From Mycolicibacterium lutetiense (lineage in GTDB: Bacteria > Actinomycetota > Actinomycetes > Mycobacteriales > Mycobacteriaceae), in NCBI RefSeq assembly GCF_017876775.1, contig NZ_JAGIOP010000001.1, positions 1,736,001 through 1,800,000 of the forward strand: 64,000 nt of DNA. Direction: 5' to 3'. The notes beneath the pieces are model-generated. The model had not been told where the DNA came from, did no database searches, and worked only from the letters and a program-made list of their open reading frames with translations. The stretch's first letter is position 1. Each line of letters opens with the position of its first letter. Positions 43,603-52,706 of the stretch are shown here, in pieces. Made by a program: the position numbers and the translations under genes.

Positions 43603-44973
43603 TTAAGCCACGTTTCCTGGATCCAGCGGGTCCTTTTTAGCTATCGTTCCGCCACGGACCGACTCGGCGATGGTTTGTTCACCCCAAACTTCCGCGACGT
43701 CAGGGCCGACCTGCCGAACCCGAACCGGGTCAGCCTGTTTCGTGCTACCGCCGCCCTGTCCCACACCGCCCATTCCAGGCATGATCGGCACGCCGCCGGC
43801 ACCGTGGGGCGCCGTAGCAGCAGGGGTTCCCTGCTTGCCCATCGCGTTACCGGATTCCGCGGCGCTCAGACGCGTCTGCGCCGTCGCGCCTTCGGGCCGG
43901 CCAGTCACGTTCGTTTCGGTCTTCATCCCCTGTACCGAGTTCCCGGTGGGGCCACCGGACACTTCGGCCGGCCCGGCTGCGGGCCCGCTAGCCGGTGACG
44001 GTACCGAAACCCGAGATGGCGGAGTTGGCGTGGTGGCCAGGGCAGCCAGACCTGGGGGTGTTCCGATCGCGTTGTCGAGGTCAGAGTTTGTGATTGCATC
44101 GGATTTGTCGTTCTTCCCCGGCTGGGTGGACGACACCGGCTGTGCAGTCGCTGCGGGCTGTTGACCGGTCCCGGCAGGCTGCTGTTGTTGTCCCGCGGCA
44201 GGCTGCTGGCGCAATGCGTTAAGAACCGCGACCGGGTCCACGCCACCGGAACTCGACGACCGAGTGTCGGGCGATGGGCCGCTGCCGGGCGCAGCGGCAC
44301 CAGCCGCTTTGGCTGAACCCGGGGCCGCGTTGCCGGGGGAGCCGGCGGGGCGGGATGAATTGGTGACCGGATTATTGGGGGTGTTGCTGAAGTTGCCTTC
44401 GCCGGACACATCGTCACCATCACCCTGACTCGGAATCATCGCCGTTGCTTCGGCGACGGCGGCATCGAGTGTTTCGTCGGCCGTCTTGCGGGCGGCTTTC
44501 GCGTCGTCGTATTCCCGTTGCGCCGCAATGAAATCCCTCGTTGCGTTCGACACGGCGGTGCGGGCTTTGGTGATCCGGTCCGAGTCCTTGGAGCTCTGGG
44601 CATTCTGCAGCTCAGTCTCGGCGTCAGCCATCGCTGTGCGCTTCGAATCAAGCTGCGCACGCAGCCAGGTGAGCCACGTCTTGTCGTAGTGGCCGGTTTC
44701 GACGCCGTCACGCCACGCTTTGGCGGCTTTCTCGATCGCTGCAGTCGCCTTGGCCGCGATACCGATTGAGTCGCCGAGCCGTTGAGCTTCTGCCTGCTCT
44801 TTACGCATTTGGTCGAGGTTTGTGGTCGGGGTCGCGCCGGACGCCTGAGCGGCCATGCCTGCGATCGCAGCCTTCAGTTGTTCGGCGGTGTCGTGGTAAC
44901 GGGCTGATTGTTCGGAAAGGGTTTTGCTCATGCCAAGATCGGCGAACGAGAGATCAGGATCTTCGGGTTCCAT
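43603..44973 (-). CDS. coiled-coil, Pro/Gly-rich protein, possibly ESX-linked
   Basis: 456 residues from ATG 44973. Residues ~15-180 are heptad-rich alpha helix (LSEQSARYHDTAEQLKAAIA, ...AQREYDDAKAARKTADETLD), followed by a Ser/Pro/Gln-rich region (GQQQQPAGTGQQPAATAQP) and a short folded end (VRQVGPDVAEVWGEQTIAES). The layout resembles Esp-type substrates and the large proteins of the 22-32 kb cluster (for example VPIMPGMGGVGQGGG). No signal peptide. Function unknown. Confidence 0.5.
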   Translation of the reverse strand: MEPEDPDLSFADLGMSKTLSEQSARYHDTAEQLKAAIAGMAAQASGATPTTNLDQMRKEQAEAQRLGDSIGIAAKATAAIEKAAKAWRDGVETGHYDKTWLTWLRAQLDSKRTAMADAETELQNAQSSKDSDRITKARTAVSNATRDFIAAQREYDDAKAARKTADETLDAAVAEATAMIPSQGDGDDVSGEGNFSNTPNNPVTNSSRPAGSPGNAAPGSAKAAGAAAPGSGPSPDTRSSSSGGVDPVAVLNALRQQPAAGQQQQPAGTGQQPAATAQPVSSTQPGKNDKSDAITNSDLDNAIGTPPGLAALATTPTPPSRVSVPSPASGPAAGPAEVSGGPTGNSVQGMKTETNVTGRPEGATAQTRLSAAESGNAMGKQGTPAATAPHGAGGVPIMPGMGGVGQGGGSTKQADPVRVRQVGPDVAEVWGEQTIAESVRGGTIAKKDPLDPGNVA

Positions 44974-45112
44974 AACGAGAGTGTGAGCTGGTCAAGGGAT
45001 GTGGGACGAGCGCGGCGCGGCCTGCGGTCAAGCTTCAGAGAACGGCCACGTCGACCCCTGTATCAGTTCTAGCTAGCTAGCTAGTATCAGTTTTGAGTGA
45101 TGCCTTTGTCCT

Positions 45113-45458
45113 GTGCCGATACGACGGTGGGAGGTGGACACGACACTGATCCACGACTGGATCGTCGGCCTGGACGAAGCCACGCAGGACAGCGTCCTGT
45201 CGGCGTTGGAGTACCTGGCCGATAACGCCCCACCGCGGGTCGACCGTTCGTGGACCGCATCCACCACTCACGGCACCAGAACATGAAGGAGTTGCGTCCG
45301 CGCGGCCCGGCGGAAGCCGGCAGTTGCGCATCCTGTTCGCGTTCGACCTGCAATCGCACGCGATCACACTGGTCGCCGGTGACAAGACCGGCGACTGGAA
45401 CAAGTGGTACCGGGACAACGTTCCGCCGGCGGACGATCTATTCGACCGGCACCTGTAA
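45113..45458 (+). pseudogene. higB: HigB/RelE-like toxin broken by two frameshifts
   Basis: Homology to the phage-derived Gp49/HigB toxin family is spread over three frames: RRWEVDTTLIHDWIVGLDEA..., then GRPFVDRIHHSRHQNMKELRP, then SRQLRILFAFDLQSHAITLV ending NKWYRDNVPPADDLFDRHL. Shifts are needed near 45230-45240 and 45310-45320. As it stands no full toxin can be made. Lies just upstream of an intact XRE antitoxin. Confidence 0.65.
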
Positions 45459-45496
45459 CGGACCACCGAGAAGAAGCAGCGGAAGGGGAAGGGACG

Positions 45497-45808
45497 ATGA
45501 GCACACTCGATGAACTACTGTCCGGTCTGCCCGTGGAGCGTCGCGAACGCATCGCCCGCGGTGCCGCCGACATGGAACGCGAGGCAGCTGAGTACCGCCT
45601 CCGCCAGCTTCGTGAGGACGCCGGCTACACGCAGAAGACTCTCGCCGGTCTCATCGGCGTGGGGCAGAACCGGGTCTCCCAGATGGAGCACGGGCAGATC
45701 GCCGCCGCGCAGGTGTCGACCCTGCGCAAGTACGTCGAGGCCACCGGCGGCGAGTTGGAGCTGATGGTCAAGCGCCCCGACGGGACCCGCATCCCGCTGG
45801 CGATCTGA
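45497..45808 (+). CDS. higA: XRE-family antitoxin (HigA-like)
   Basis: 103 residues from ATG 45497 with GGAAGGG upstream. HTH: YTQKTLAGLIGVGQNRVSQM; C-terminal VEATGGELELMVKRPDGTRI as in HigA partners of HigB/RelE toxins. Complete while its toxin is broken, so it may persist as a regulator. Confidence 0.8.
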   Translation: MSTLDELLSGLPVERRERIARGAADMEREAAEYRLRQLREDAGYTQKTLAGLIGVGQNRVSQMEHGQIAAAQVSTLRKYVEATGGELELMVKRPDGTRIPLAI

Positions 45809-46010
45809 TCGCTTGCCTCGCTCGGGGTTTCAGCTGTGGCCCCGAGGCGACCGGGCGCAAGGAAGATCGAGCAGCGATGACGGCCGCTGTCAGGGGTGAA
45901 GGTCGGTGATTTCCTTGGGCGCCATAAGAACCAGGGACATCCAGGAACACTCCATCGGGCTGAGGCCGTCTCCAGATGGGAGATATCCCAGCTTTCGAGC
46001 TGCGGGTGTG

Positions 46011-46817
46011 TCAGCCTGTGACGATTTCGACACCGAGACGAGATAGGGCCGGTTCGAGGTATGTGGCCGAGCCCTCACGCTCGACCAGGCCTATCAGCAC
46101 TGCTTGGTCGTGCTGATCCACAAGAAAGACTGGGCCGCCGCTGTCGCCCTTGACGGCCGTGCGTGGGAAGTGGATCACGGTGTCCATGCGCAGCAGCGGT
46201 GTGCACACAACCCCGCTGCGAGCACCGTCGAGACAAATGGGGGTGCCAACCGGCAGCTTCCGCACCTCGTCCACCGGCATCACGCCGGTAACCGCGAACT
46301 TGCCCGCGATCTTCGTCGCATCAGGGGCGGGTGCGAGGACAGTCGCCAGTAGCGCTGAGTCTTGTGCTTCGCCGTCGTCGAGCTTTCCGGCGAGCGTTCC
46401 CACTACTTTCGGGCCTTCACCATTGGGACCGGACCAAATGCTCACCACCGCCCCAGGGTGTTCGTCGCAGTGGCCAGCGGTCACGAAAACGTAAGCGCCG
46501 TCGGCGATCCTTCGGGCCAGTGGTCCGAGAGTGCACTTGTTTGGTGAGGTGCCGATCTGACCTTGTCCGATGTTGATACCTGGGTAAGGCTGCGCACCAT
46601 ACTGGATGCCGGCCGCATCTGCTTGGCGGACAGCGGTCCCTCCCACGTCGATCCACTGCTGTGCGGGTGCCGCCGGATCCTTCGCGGTCTCCGCTGCGGG
46701 AACTGCTTGTGAACCAGGTACAGGAGCGCTCTGGGCGGCATCGCTGGACGAGCATGCCGACACCGCTGCGCTGGCCGTAACCACCACAGCCGCCAACAGT
46801 GCCGTGCACCTGTTCAT
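46011..46817 (-). CDS. trypsin-like serine protease lipoprotein
   Basis: 268 residues. Lipobox AVSAC puts the lipidated Cys at position 22. The catalytic domain has the His in FVTAGHCDEHPG, an Asp in the EAQDSALLA segment, and the nucleophile in KGDSGGPVFLVDQ, so it is a chymotrypsin-fold S1 protease anchored outside the membrane. Two disulfide-type cysteine pairs are likely (NKCTLG/GHC; ICLDG/VVCTP). Role on a plasmid is unclear; possibly envelope processing. Confidence 0.85.
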   Translation of the reverse strand: MNRCTALLAAVVVTASAAVSACSSSDAAQSAPVPGSQAVPAAETAKDPAAPAQQWIDVGGTAVRQADAAGIQYGAQPYPGINIGQGQIGTSPNKCTLGPLARRIADGAYVFVTAGHCDEHPGAVVSIWSGPNGEGPKVVGTLAGKLDDGEAQDSALLATVLAPAPDATKIAGKFAVTGVMPVDEVRKLPVGTPICLDGARSGVVCTPLLRMDTVIHFPRTAVKGDSGGPVFLVDQHDQAVLIGLVEREGSATYLEPALSRLGVEIVTG

Positions 46818-46973
46818 CGTTCAATTGTCGCACCCGTGTGCTACCGGCCTGCGCACGCGTTGTCACGTCCTTTAAGAATCCGGCTAATGGGCGTAGCCCG
46901 CTCTCAGCCCACGGCCGGAAGCAGCTTCCATTCCTGATGCATGCCCATGGAATCAGGAACTATGCGGTTGTGG

Positions 46974-47723
46974 TCAACCGCGAGGTGCCTCGCTGTCGTC
47001 TGCGTGCGGTGAAGCCCCTCCGGTGATCGCGCGGTCGTACAGGGGCCGTAGCAGCGATTTGAGCTCTGCAGCGGTCGCGGAATTTGCGGTCGTCATTACT
47101 TGGAACATCACGTCGGCCAGGAATGTCCGGAATTCGACAGCTCCCCGTTGGGCCTCGTGTAGGGACTGCTCGATTTCGGATGGCGTTGGAAACTCCGGAT
47201 TATTGTCGGTCGCCGCCTCAAGTTGTCGGGCCAGCTGGGTCATCGCCTGATGTGTGGCCTGGCTGTTGTCGACCATGTCGAGCAGGGTTTTGAATCTTTC
47301 GGCGAGTTCTTCGATGGAAACCCCATCGACCAACATCGGATGCTCCGAGATGTACCTGGCGGCCGGATTCCCGAGAGCCTTGACCGAAGCGGTCTCAGCC
47401 GGCGTTTCGGGCTTGGGTTCCTGTTCGTCGAGCGCCGACATCGTCCGATCAGCAGCGGCGCGCATGATGTCAGCGGCATCGCTTCGGCCGACGGCGTCGA
47501 GTTCTTCAGGTGAGGCTTGAACGACCGTTGCCATTCGAGCCAAGGTATCGGCGGGTGCACGGACAGGGATACGCAGGTCTTTCGTCTCCTGCCGATAGCC
47601 CTTGATGATCTGTCGCCATCGCGAATCTGAGATGCCAGCCTCCTTGGCGGCCGCGCGTACCGAAAGGCTGGGCTTTGCTGCGGTACGCAGACGTTCTAAA
47701 AACTCCGCCTCTGGTGGCTGCAT
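46974..47723 (-). CDS. HTH repressor-like regulator
   Basis: 249 residues from ATG 47723. N-terminal HTH (LSVRAAAKEAGISDSRWRQI) typical of XRE-type mycobacterial regulators, then a helical C-terminal part (IEELAERFKTLLDMVDNSQA...). Divergent from the antirepressor gene with repeated CGTACG half-sites between them, which suggests a repressor/antirepressor switch. Confidence 0.7.
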   Translation of the reverse strand: MQPPEAEFLERLRTAAKPSLSVRAAAKEAGISDSRWRQIIKGYRQETKDLRIPVRAPADTLARMATVVQASPEELDAVGRSDAADIMRAAADRTMSALDEQEPKPETPAETASVKALGNPAARYISEHPMLVDGVSIEELAERFKTLLDMVDNSQATHQAMTQLARQLEAATDNNPEFPTPSEIEQSLHEAQRGAVEFRTFLADVMFQVMTTANSATAAELKSLLRPLYDRAITGGASPHADDSEAPRG

Positions 47724-47835
47724 AGGTTCGCGCACAGGATAAGTGTCGGCTACGGGACTGGTGAAGTCCAGCAAGCTGCATAGTCGCCGATCTCGGGGAC
47801 ACGAACGTTGGGTCCGTGTTGAGGACGCGACTTTC

Positions 47836-47875
47836 TTGACGTACGCGCGAACGTACGCAATAGTGATCGTACGTT
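47836..47875. promoter_or_regulatory. divergent promoter/operator region
   Basis: Three CGTACG words at 47840-47845, 47852-47857 and 47868-47873 between the divergent regulator and antirepressor genes. TTGACG at 47836 is a possible -35. Likely binding sites of the HTH regulator. Confidence 0.5.
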
Positions 47876-47894
47876 TTGAGACTTGGGGGATCTG

Positions 47895-48989
47895 ATGAGC
47901 GCTGAACTCATTCCGATAGCACTGCCCGGTACCAACCGCGAAGTCGTCGCGACCCTGATCGACAGCACGCCGATGGTGTCGCTTCGTCACGGCTGCGAAT
48001 CGCTCAATGTCGACTACTCGGGCCAACTTCAGAAGCTTAAGGGGAAGCCTTGGGCAACCATGGGGCTCGTCTCCACGGTCGCGGAGGATGGCAAGAACCG
48101 CGAGATGGTCATGATCGACCGCCGCACGTTCACGATGTGGCTGGCGACCATCGACACCAACCGGGTCTCCGATGAGACCCGTCCCATCATCGAGGAATTC
48201 CAAGCCGAGGCCGCCGACGCTCTCGATGCGTACTTCAACGGGACATCTCCAGCACTGGATCTACCCGCACCCGCAGCCGGGGCGATCGCTGAGGCCAACC
48301 CGCGTGTCGGTGGGGATCGGCTGGCGTGCGTCGTCGAGGCAGTGCACGCCAAAGCGACGGTGCTGCGCGCGTTTCGGGACCTTGTCGACGCGGATCATTT
48401 GGAAGCCGAGGCGCGCAGAGCCCTTGCCGGCGCACTCGGCGAGATCGCGGGCATCGACCCCGGCGATGCTCCGCTGCGCGTGCGCGACTACCTGCAGCAG
48501 CGGGGGATGACCTCGGCTGCTGCCGAGGCGATGGAGCCGGAGTTCGACGCATTCCTGGGCAATCGCGGCATCGAGTCCCTCCCTGCCCTTCCCAAGTCAG
48601 GGGCTCCGAGGGGGACAGGACTGCGATCGTTCACCTACACCGAAGCTGACCGGTCAGCGCTCGATGCCATTTATTTGGGAGCAGCTATTCGGTCCACATG
48701 CCGCCGTCTATGTCACTCGCCCGTCGAAAGGTTCGCGATGAAAACCAGCACCATCCCCACCACGCTCGTCTCCGCTGGGGCGATCGAAACGGTCAACCTG
48801 ACCGACACCGAATACGCTGAGCTGCGGGACCGGATCGAGACGGTGTTCCTGCTCGCCACCGTTGCCGTGCGCGGTGCCAGCGTGCTCGACGGTGACGAGA
48901 CCGTGCTGGTCGAGGACCGGGTCCGTTACGGTGTCGCCGCCCGGATCTGGTCCAACTTGCTCAGAGATATCGCGAACCTGGATCGGTGA
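47895..48989 (+). CDS. phage antirepressor (P22 AR N-terminal type)
   Basis: 364 residues from ATG 47895 with GGGGGA upstream. The first ~120 residues are a P22 antirepressor N-terminal domain (IPIALPGTNREVVATLIDST, GQLQKLKGKPWATMGLV, MIDRRTFTMWLATIDTNRV). Antirepressors bind a repressor and trigger lytic or escape expression. The last 84 residues (from an internal ATG at 48738 behind GAAAGG) look like a separate small protein (MKTSTIPTTLVSAGAIETVN), so this may be a fusion or read-through of two genes. Confidence 0.75.
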   Translation: MSAELIPIALPGTNREVVATLIDSTPMVSLRHGCESLNVDYSGQLQKLKGKPWATMGLVSTVAEDGKNREMVMIDRRTFTMWLATIDTNRVSDETRPIIEEFQAEAADALDAYFNGTSPALDLPAPAAGAIAEANPRVGGDRLACVVEAVHAKATVLRAFRDLVDADHLEAEARRALAGALGEIAGIDPGDAPLRVRDYLQQRGMTSAAAEAMEPEFDAFLGNRGIESLPALPKSGAPRGTGLRSFTYTEADRSALDAIYLGAAIRSTCRRLCHSPVERFAMKTSTIPTTLVSAGAIETVNLTDTEYAELRDRIETVFLLATVAVRGASVLDGDETVLVEDRVRYGVAARIWSNLLRDIANLDR

Positions 48990-49062
48990 CTGCCGTCCAC
49001 TAGCGAGTAGACATGGGCTGCTGTCTGGACGGCGAGAAAGCCTGTGGCGCCAAAGAATTCGG

Positions 49063-49536
49063 TTACTCCGTGGCGCTGATCGCTTCGACGTTCAGGATCG
49101 TTGAGGCGCGCTGCGACACAATTTCCCAATTCTGATGCAGCCACCCCCGCATGACGTGGGTTCTGCGGCCGGTGCGTGCCATCTCCTCCAGCGCCTCGGT
49201 CACCGCCGGATCTCCAGCCGCTATCTCGTTCGGCGGCTGGCCAGTCAGCTTGGATTCGGTTTCGATTGCGTAGAACAACACGGCGCCTGCGGGCAACGGG
49301 TCATCGCCGCTTGATTCTCGCGCCAGCTCCATCGCGGCGCGCTTAAAAGCCGCAATGCGGCGGGCCTGATCTACCGGGTCGGCAAGGTGGGTCCGGCGGG
49401 TCTCAACGAGGGCGGCCAGCCTGTCGAGTTGTTCGGCTGTCGCGCGCTCGATCATCGGCTCGAACGTGTCCATCAGACGCTGTGTCAGTGCCATTTCGAA
49501 GACTTCAAGCGGTCGATTGACTTCACAATTGGCCAT
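49063..49536 (-). CDS. hypothetical helical protein
   Basis: 157 residues from ATG 49536 (AGGGAC upstream). Helical, with RLMDTFEPMIERATAEQLDR. No recognised family. The ~280 bp to 49820 hold nothing else convincing. Confidence 0.5.
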   Translation of the reverse strand: MANCEVNRPLEVFEMALTQRLMDTFEPMIERATAEQLDRLAALVETRRTHLADPVDQARRIAAFKRAAMELARESSGDDPLPAGAVLFYAIETESKLTGQPPNEIAAGDPAVTEALEEMARTGRRTHVMRGWLHQNWEIVSQRASTILNVEAISATE

Positions 49537-49820
49537 TGCAGTCCCTTCCGTCGGCGCCCCGTTGTCGCGCACTGTGCCACAGCGCGCAGCTGACGCGGGT
49601 GTCCGGCGCGGCAGCGCTTGTAGCGTGCCTGCGTGCGGCGAATCAGGGGCGCCGACACCATTTACGCGGCGGTATCCCGCTGAGGACTATCGGCTCGGAA
49701 GGCGGATGCGCCGTGGGCACTCAATGGGCCGGTCGAAGGCACGTGCAGTGCGTCGTAACGAAAGGCCGGTCGGCCGGTCGGCAGGGGGACGTGCTCGCCG
49801 ACCGTCGGCCAGGCGGGCGG

Positions 49821-50672
49821 TTACCAGGGGCCGAGGGAGAAGGTGGAGTCGAGGAAGGCTGCGACCAGGTCGGCCTGGTCATCGAGGGTCTCCTCGCAGA
49901 GGGACTCGACGCCCTCCTTGCGCCGCCACGCGGCCCACTTCGCCTGTCCCACTGCGCCGTAGCCCTCCAGGAGCGGGGCAACCGGACCGAGCACAACCTT
50001 TCGGTATCCCGCGACGGCCCGGGCCGCGCGCAGAAGCTCCGCCTCGTCGAAGCCCGCCCGCCCGAGCGCGACGATGTCGACATAGTCCCGCCAGCGGGTG
50101 CTGGTGATGCCGCGCTCGAGGATCGTCACGCCCTTCTCGGCCATGCTGGTCTCGGCGGCGTAGCCGAGCAACGTGATCGGGTCGCCGAGAATCCGCTCGA
50201 TGGTCACCGGCCGGGGCGCCGGAACGACCGGGTCACCGGTGGAAACGTCCCACAGCGCTACGCCTTTCCACCGACCGATCGTCGCAGGAACCCGCACCCG
50301 CAAGCCGGGGTATTCGGCTTGCTCGCGGATGTCCTGAACGGTGATCGCGTCGATGTCGAAGACGACTCCGTCGTCGACGGCCACAGCGGCGATATCGCGG
50401 ACCACGTCGACGAGGTGCTGCGCGGTGACGTCGGCGCTGACAGCGTTAGCGTCAGCGTCCTTCGTCGGTCGGCGAACACCGTAGGCGGCCAATAGGATCC
50501 CGCCTTTGAGGATGAAGTCACGGGCGTGCGGCGTGCGGGTGAGCCGGTCCAGGAACGACTCGAGAACATGACGGATCAAGTACTCCTGGGTCGGCGCGGC
50601 GGGGCCGCCCCTGTCCTTGGCCGAGCGGGCGGCGGACTGGATGCGGCGGAACACCTTGTCGCCGTCGCTCAA
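49821..50672 (-). CDS. abiEii: AbiEii nucleotidyltransferase toxin
   Basis: 283 residues from TTG 50672, which overlaps the antitoxin stop (TTGA). AbiEii-family: FILKGGILLAAYGVRRPTKD with ADAN acidic pair, then KGVTILERGITSTRWRDYVD near the middle. These are nucleotidyltransferase-fold toxins of the type IV AbiE system, some of which modify tRNA and block growth until phage infection aborts. Upstream in-frame codons (to 50936) lie inside the antitoxin and are not used. Confidence 0.85.
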   Translation of the reverse strand: MSDGDKVFRRIQSAARSAKDRGGPAAPTQEYLIRHVLESFLDRLTRTPHARDFILKGGILLAAYGVRRPTKDADANAVSADVTAQHLVDVVRDIAAVAVDDGVVFDIDAITVQDIREQAEYPGLRVRVPATIGRWKGVALWDVSTGDPVVPAPRPVTIERILGDPITLLGYAAETSMAEKGVTILERGITSTRWRDYVDIVALGRAGFDEAELLRAARAVAGYRKVVLGPVAPLLEGYGAVGQAKWAAWRRKEGVESLCEETLDDQADLVAAFLDSTFSLGPW

Positions 50673-51226
50673 CCCAACATCTCCAGCGCGCGCAGAGCGG
50701 GGGTCTTGGCCCTCGGAAGCCGGGTCGCGATGTCGATCAACCGCGCGGGCTTTCCACCGCGGCGCAGCCATTCGCGCAACGCATCGCGTGCCAGCTCGTG
50801 TCCGACCTCGCCGCGGAGGCGGAACGCGTCGGCGATCGAGCGTTCCGGGGAATAGATCCCGATCGTTTGGTCCGATCCGGCGATCGTGATCTGCTCGCGG
50901 CCAATGTCGAACGTGTCCCGATCGAACAGGTGCCACGTGATGGCACCTGTGCTGGCCGGTGGGCGCGCCCCTCGCCGGATCGCGACGTCCAGCGTGGAGG
51001 GGATCGCGTCGGTCAAGTCGTGATAGGCGAGAGCAGACGTCAGGCAGATCGTCGCGTCGGTACGTCGGGTCGCGGCTTCGAGTTGGTCCCAGTCGGCAGC
51101 CGGCGCGTTAACGGGCAGGTAGATCCCCCGTGCGATGCGGTCCATCCGTCCGTCGTTCGCGAGGCGGTAGAGCGCGCTGCGCGACAGTCCCCGCAGCTTG
51201 GCCGTGTTCGGGGTGAGGGCTTCCAC
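50669..51226 (-). CDS. abiEi: AbiEi antitoxin / transcriptional repressor
   Basis: 185 residues from GTG 51226 behind GAGGAGG. N-terminal winged-helix-like DNA-binding part (LRGLSRSALYRLANDGRMDR, IARGIYLP), then the AbiEi antitoxin domain (CLTSALAYHDLTDAIPSTLD, IYSPERSIADAFRLRGEVG). It both neutralises AbiEii and represses its own promoter; two operator palindromes lie directly upstream. Confidence 0.85.
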   Translation of the reverse strand: MEALTPNTAKLRGLSRSALYRLANDGRMDRIARGIYLPVNAPAADWDQLEAATRRTDATICLTSALAYHDLTDAIPSTLDVAIRRGARPPASTGAITWHLFDRDTFDIGREQITIAGSDQTIGIYSPERSIADAFRLRGEVGHELARDALREWLRRGGKPARLIDIATRLPRAKTPALRALEMLG

Positions 51227-51254
51227 AGGGCACCTCCTCAATCGCACAGTGAAA

Positions 51255-51292
51255 CGAAACGTGTACAGATGATCATACCTGTGTACGTTTCG
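51255..51292 (-). promoter_or_regulatory. AbiEi operator inverted repeat 1
   Basis: CGAAACGTGTACAG ... CTGTGTACGTTTCG, 12 of 14 paired, 10-bp spacer, ~30 bp upstream of the abiEi start. Confidence 0.7.
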
Positions 51293-51319
51293 CTTCGAAA
51301 GGTGATTCGCACTGTCATT

Positions 51320-51365
51320 GGAACGTAACGTATGCAGATGAAACTATCTGTATACGTTATGTTCC
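51320..51365 (-). promoter_or_regulatory. AbiEi operator inverted repeat 2
   Basis: GGAACGTAACGTATGCAGAT ... its near complement (18 of 20), 6-bp spacer. Two such repeats, sharing GTA-CAG/CGTAACGTA-like half-sites, are what AbiEi repressors bind. The remaining ~250 bp to 51616 show no gene. Confidence 0.7.
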
Positions 51366-51616
51366 GGATTGCCGATCCGCGACCGCGACACCGATCACTC
51401 AGCCGGCCAAGTGCAGCCCCGGTCGGCAGATGGGGCAGTTCGAACGTGCGGGACGCCTGGTTCTCCTGTCGGCAACCGCATTCCAGCGATCGATGAACAG
51501 AGTGAACGGCGATCACCCGAGGGGTGCCTCCCTTAGCGACCGGTGTCGGTATCGTGAAGGTATTGCTGAAGCCGTGATTAGTGGTGCGTCCTAAGTGATA
51601 GCTACGTCGGCCGGAT

Positions 51617-52075
51617 TCAGTCGGATGGCGGCAAGAACTTCTCCCACAGCGAAGCCTCCAATGCCGCATGCTCAGAGCGGGACCGGCGGCGCAGCTCCTT
51701 CTCCGCCCGGGCGAAACGCCGGGACAAAACCCAATCCTCGCGACGTCCGGGCTCCACGTTTATTAACCAGCGCATCTGCTCATCAGTCAGACTTGCCAGT
51801 CTGCCAGCCGCGTCGCGACCGGAAACAACAACGCCGCCATACAGCAACGGAACATCGCGAGCTGTGAAATCCGACGCCGCGAGCAGCATCTCGACGCCAA
51901 CATGATTCAGCACCTGGATGGTCCTATATGGCGAGAACCAGAAAACTAGGCTCCCGCCGGGACTTGTAATGGTCTCGAGTCGTTGCGCGCGGATGGTGTC
52001 TTCAATATCTGCGACGCCATGAATCCTGGCCTTGTACAGGCATTTGTTGGTGCTGGCGTGAAGCGTCCAGATCAT
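51617..52075 (-). CDS. hypothetical protein
   Basis: 152 residues from ATG 52075. Begins MIWTLHASTNKCLYKARIHG; contains beta-rich start and helical, Arg-rich end (RRFARAEKELRRRSRSEHAA). No family recognised. Confidence 0.5.
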   Translation of the reverse strand: MIWTLHASTNKCLYKARIHGVADIEDTIRAQRLETITSPGGSLVFWFSPYRTIQVLNHVGVEMLLAASDFTARDVPLLYGGVVVSGRDAAGRLASLTDEQMRWLINVEPGRREDWVLSRRFARAEKELRRRSRSEHAALEASLWEKFLPPSD

Positions 52076-52298
52076 GACCGCATCCTAATCGGGCAGCCGG
52101 GCCCGGTCTTCCGTGGCGTTGCTCGACACTCTTTAGTCGCGCGTCAGCCGTCTTCCAAAATGGCCGAGGCGATCAAGATCTCCAGCAGGAAGAAGGACGT
52201 GACAGCCAACGCGAGAATGATTTGCGCTTGCCGCGTTAGATTTGCTCGCAGCAGGCAACACTTGCACATCCGAACGGATCTGACGAAAGGAGCGGACC

Positions 52299-52706
52299 AT
52301 GAAACAGCACGACCCCGGCGGTGCACTCTTCACAAGCGTTGGTCTGCTCGCGGTGGCCTTCTACTTTTCTGAAGGCGGCCCGACCTGGCTCGTGTTTGGG
52401 GGAGCGGCCGCAATCGTCGTCGGTCTCCGAAAGATCTGGTCGGACGTGCAGCGCGAAGAGCGTGAAGGCGTGGCGCCAGCGTCGCTGGTGGCCAAGCGGG
52501 TCCGGTTCGCCGGGACAGATTTCATGATCCTCGACGACAGCTCCCCGTCGCTGGTCAGCGCTCGCACGGGCGGGCGGGCGACGGTGACCGCCAGCTCCAG
52601 CGGCAAGATCGGAACCCTGTTCGTAGGCTTCGACGCCGACGGCAATCTGGTCGAGGCGGCCACCGAAGCCACACCATGGGACTCAGCGCAGCTGCTCGTG
52701 AGCTGA
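52299..52706 (+). CDS. small membrane protein
   Basis: 135 residues from ATG 52299 with AAAGGAG upstream. Two hydrophobic segments (~10-22 and ~28-44), then a cytoplasmic beta-rich domain. Function unknown. Confidence 0.55.
   Translation: MKQHDPGGALFTSVGLLAVAFYFSEGGPTWLVFGGAAAIVVGLRKIWSDVQREEREGVAPASLVAKRVRFAGTDFMILDDSSPSLVSARTGGRATVTASSSGKIGTLFVGFDADGNLVEAATEATPWDSAQLLVS

Noticed and set aside
43535..43615. tRNA-like segment on the minus strand (GTTCGAGC, CTTGAGG)
   Set aside because: T-loop and anticodon-like words occur, but the acceptor, T and anticodon stems do not pair in any consistent cloverleaf.
45069..45084. CTAGCTAGCTAGCTAG tract as a regulatory site
   Set aside because: A self-complementary tetranucleotide repeat upstream of the broken higB; could be an operator but nothing else supports it.
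51238..51669. Minus-strand 143-codon frame upstream of abiEi
   Set aside because: It runs through the operator palindromes and has non-coding-like composition.
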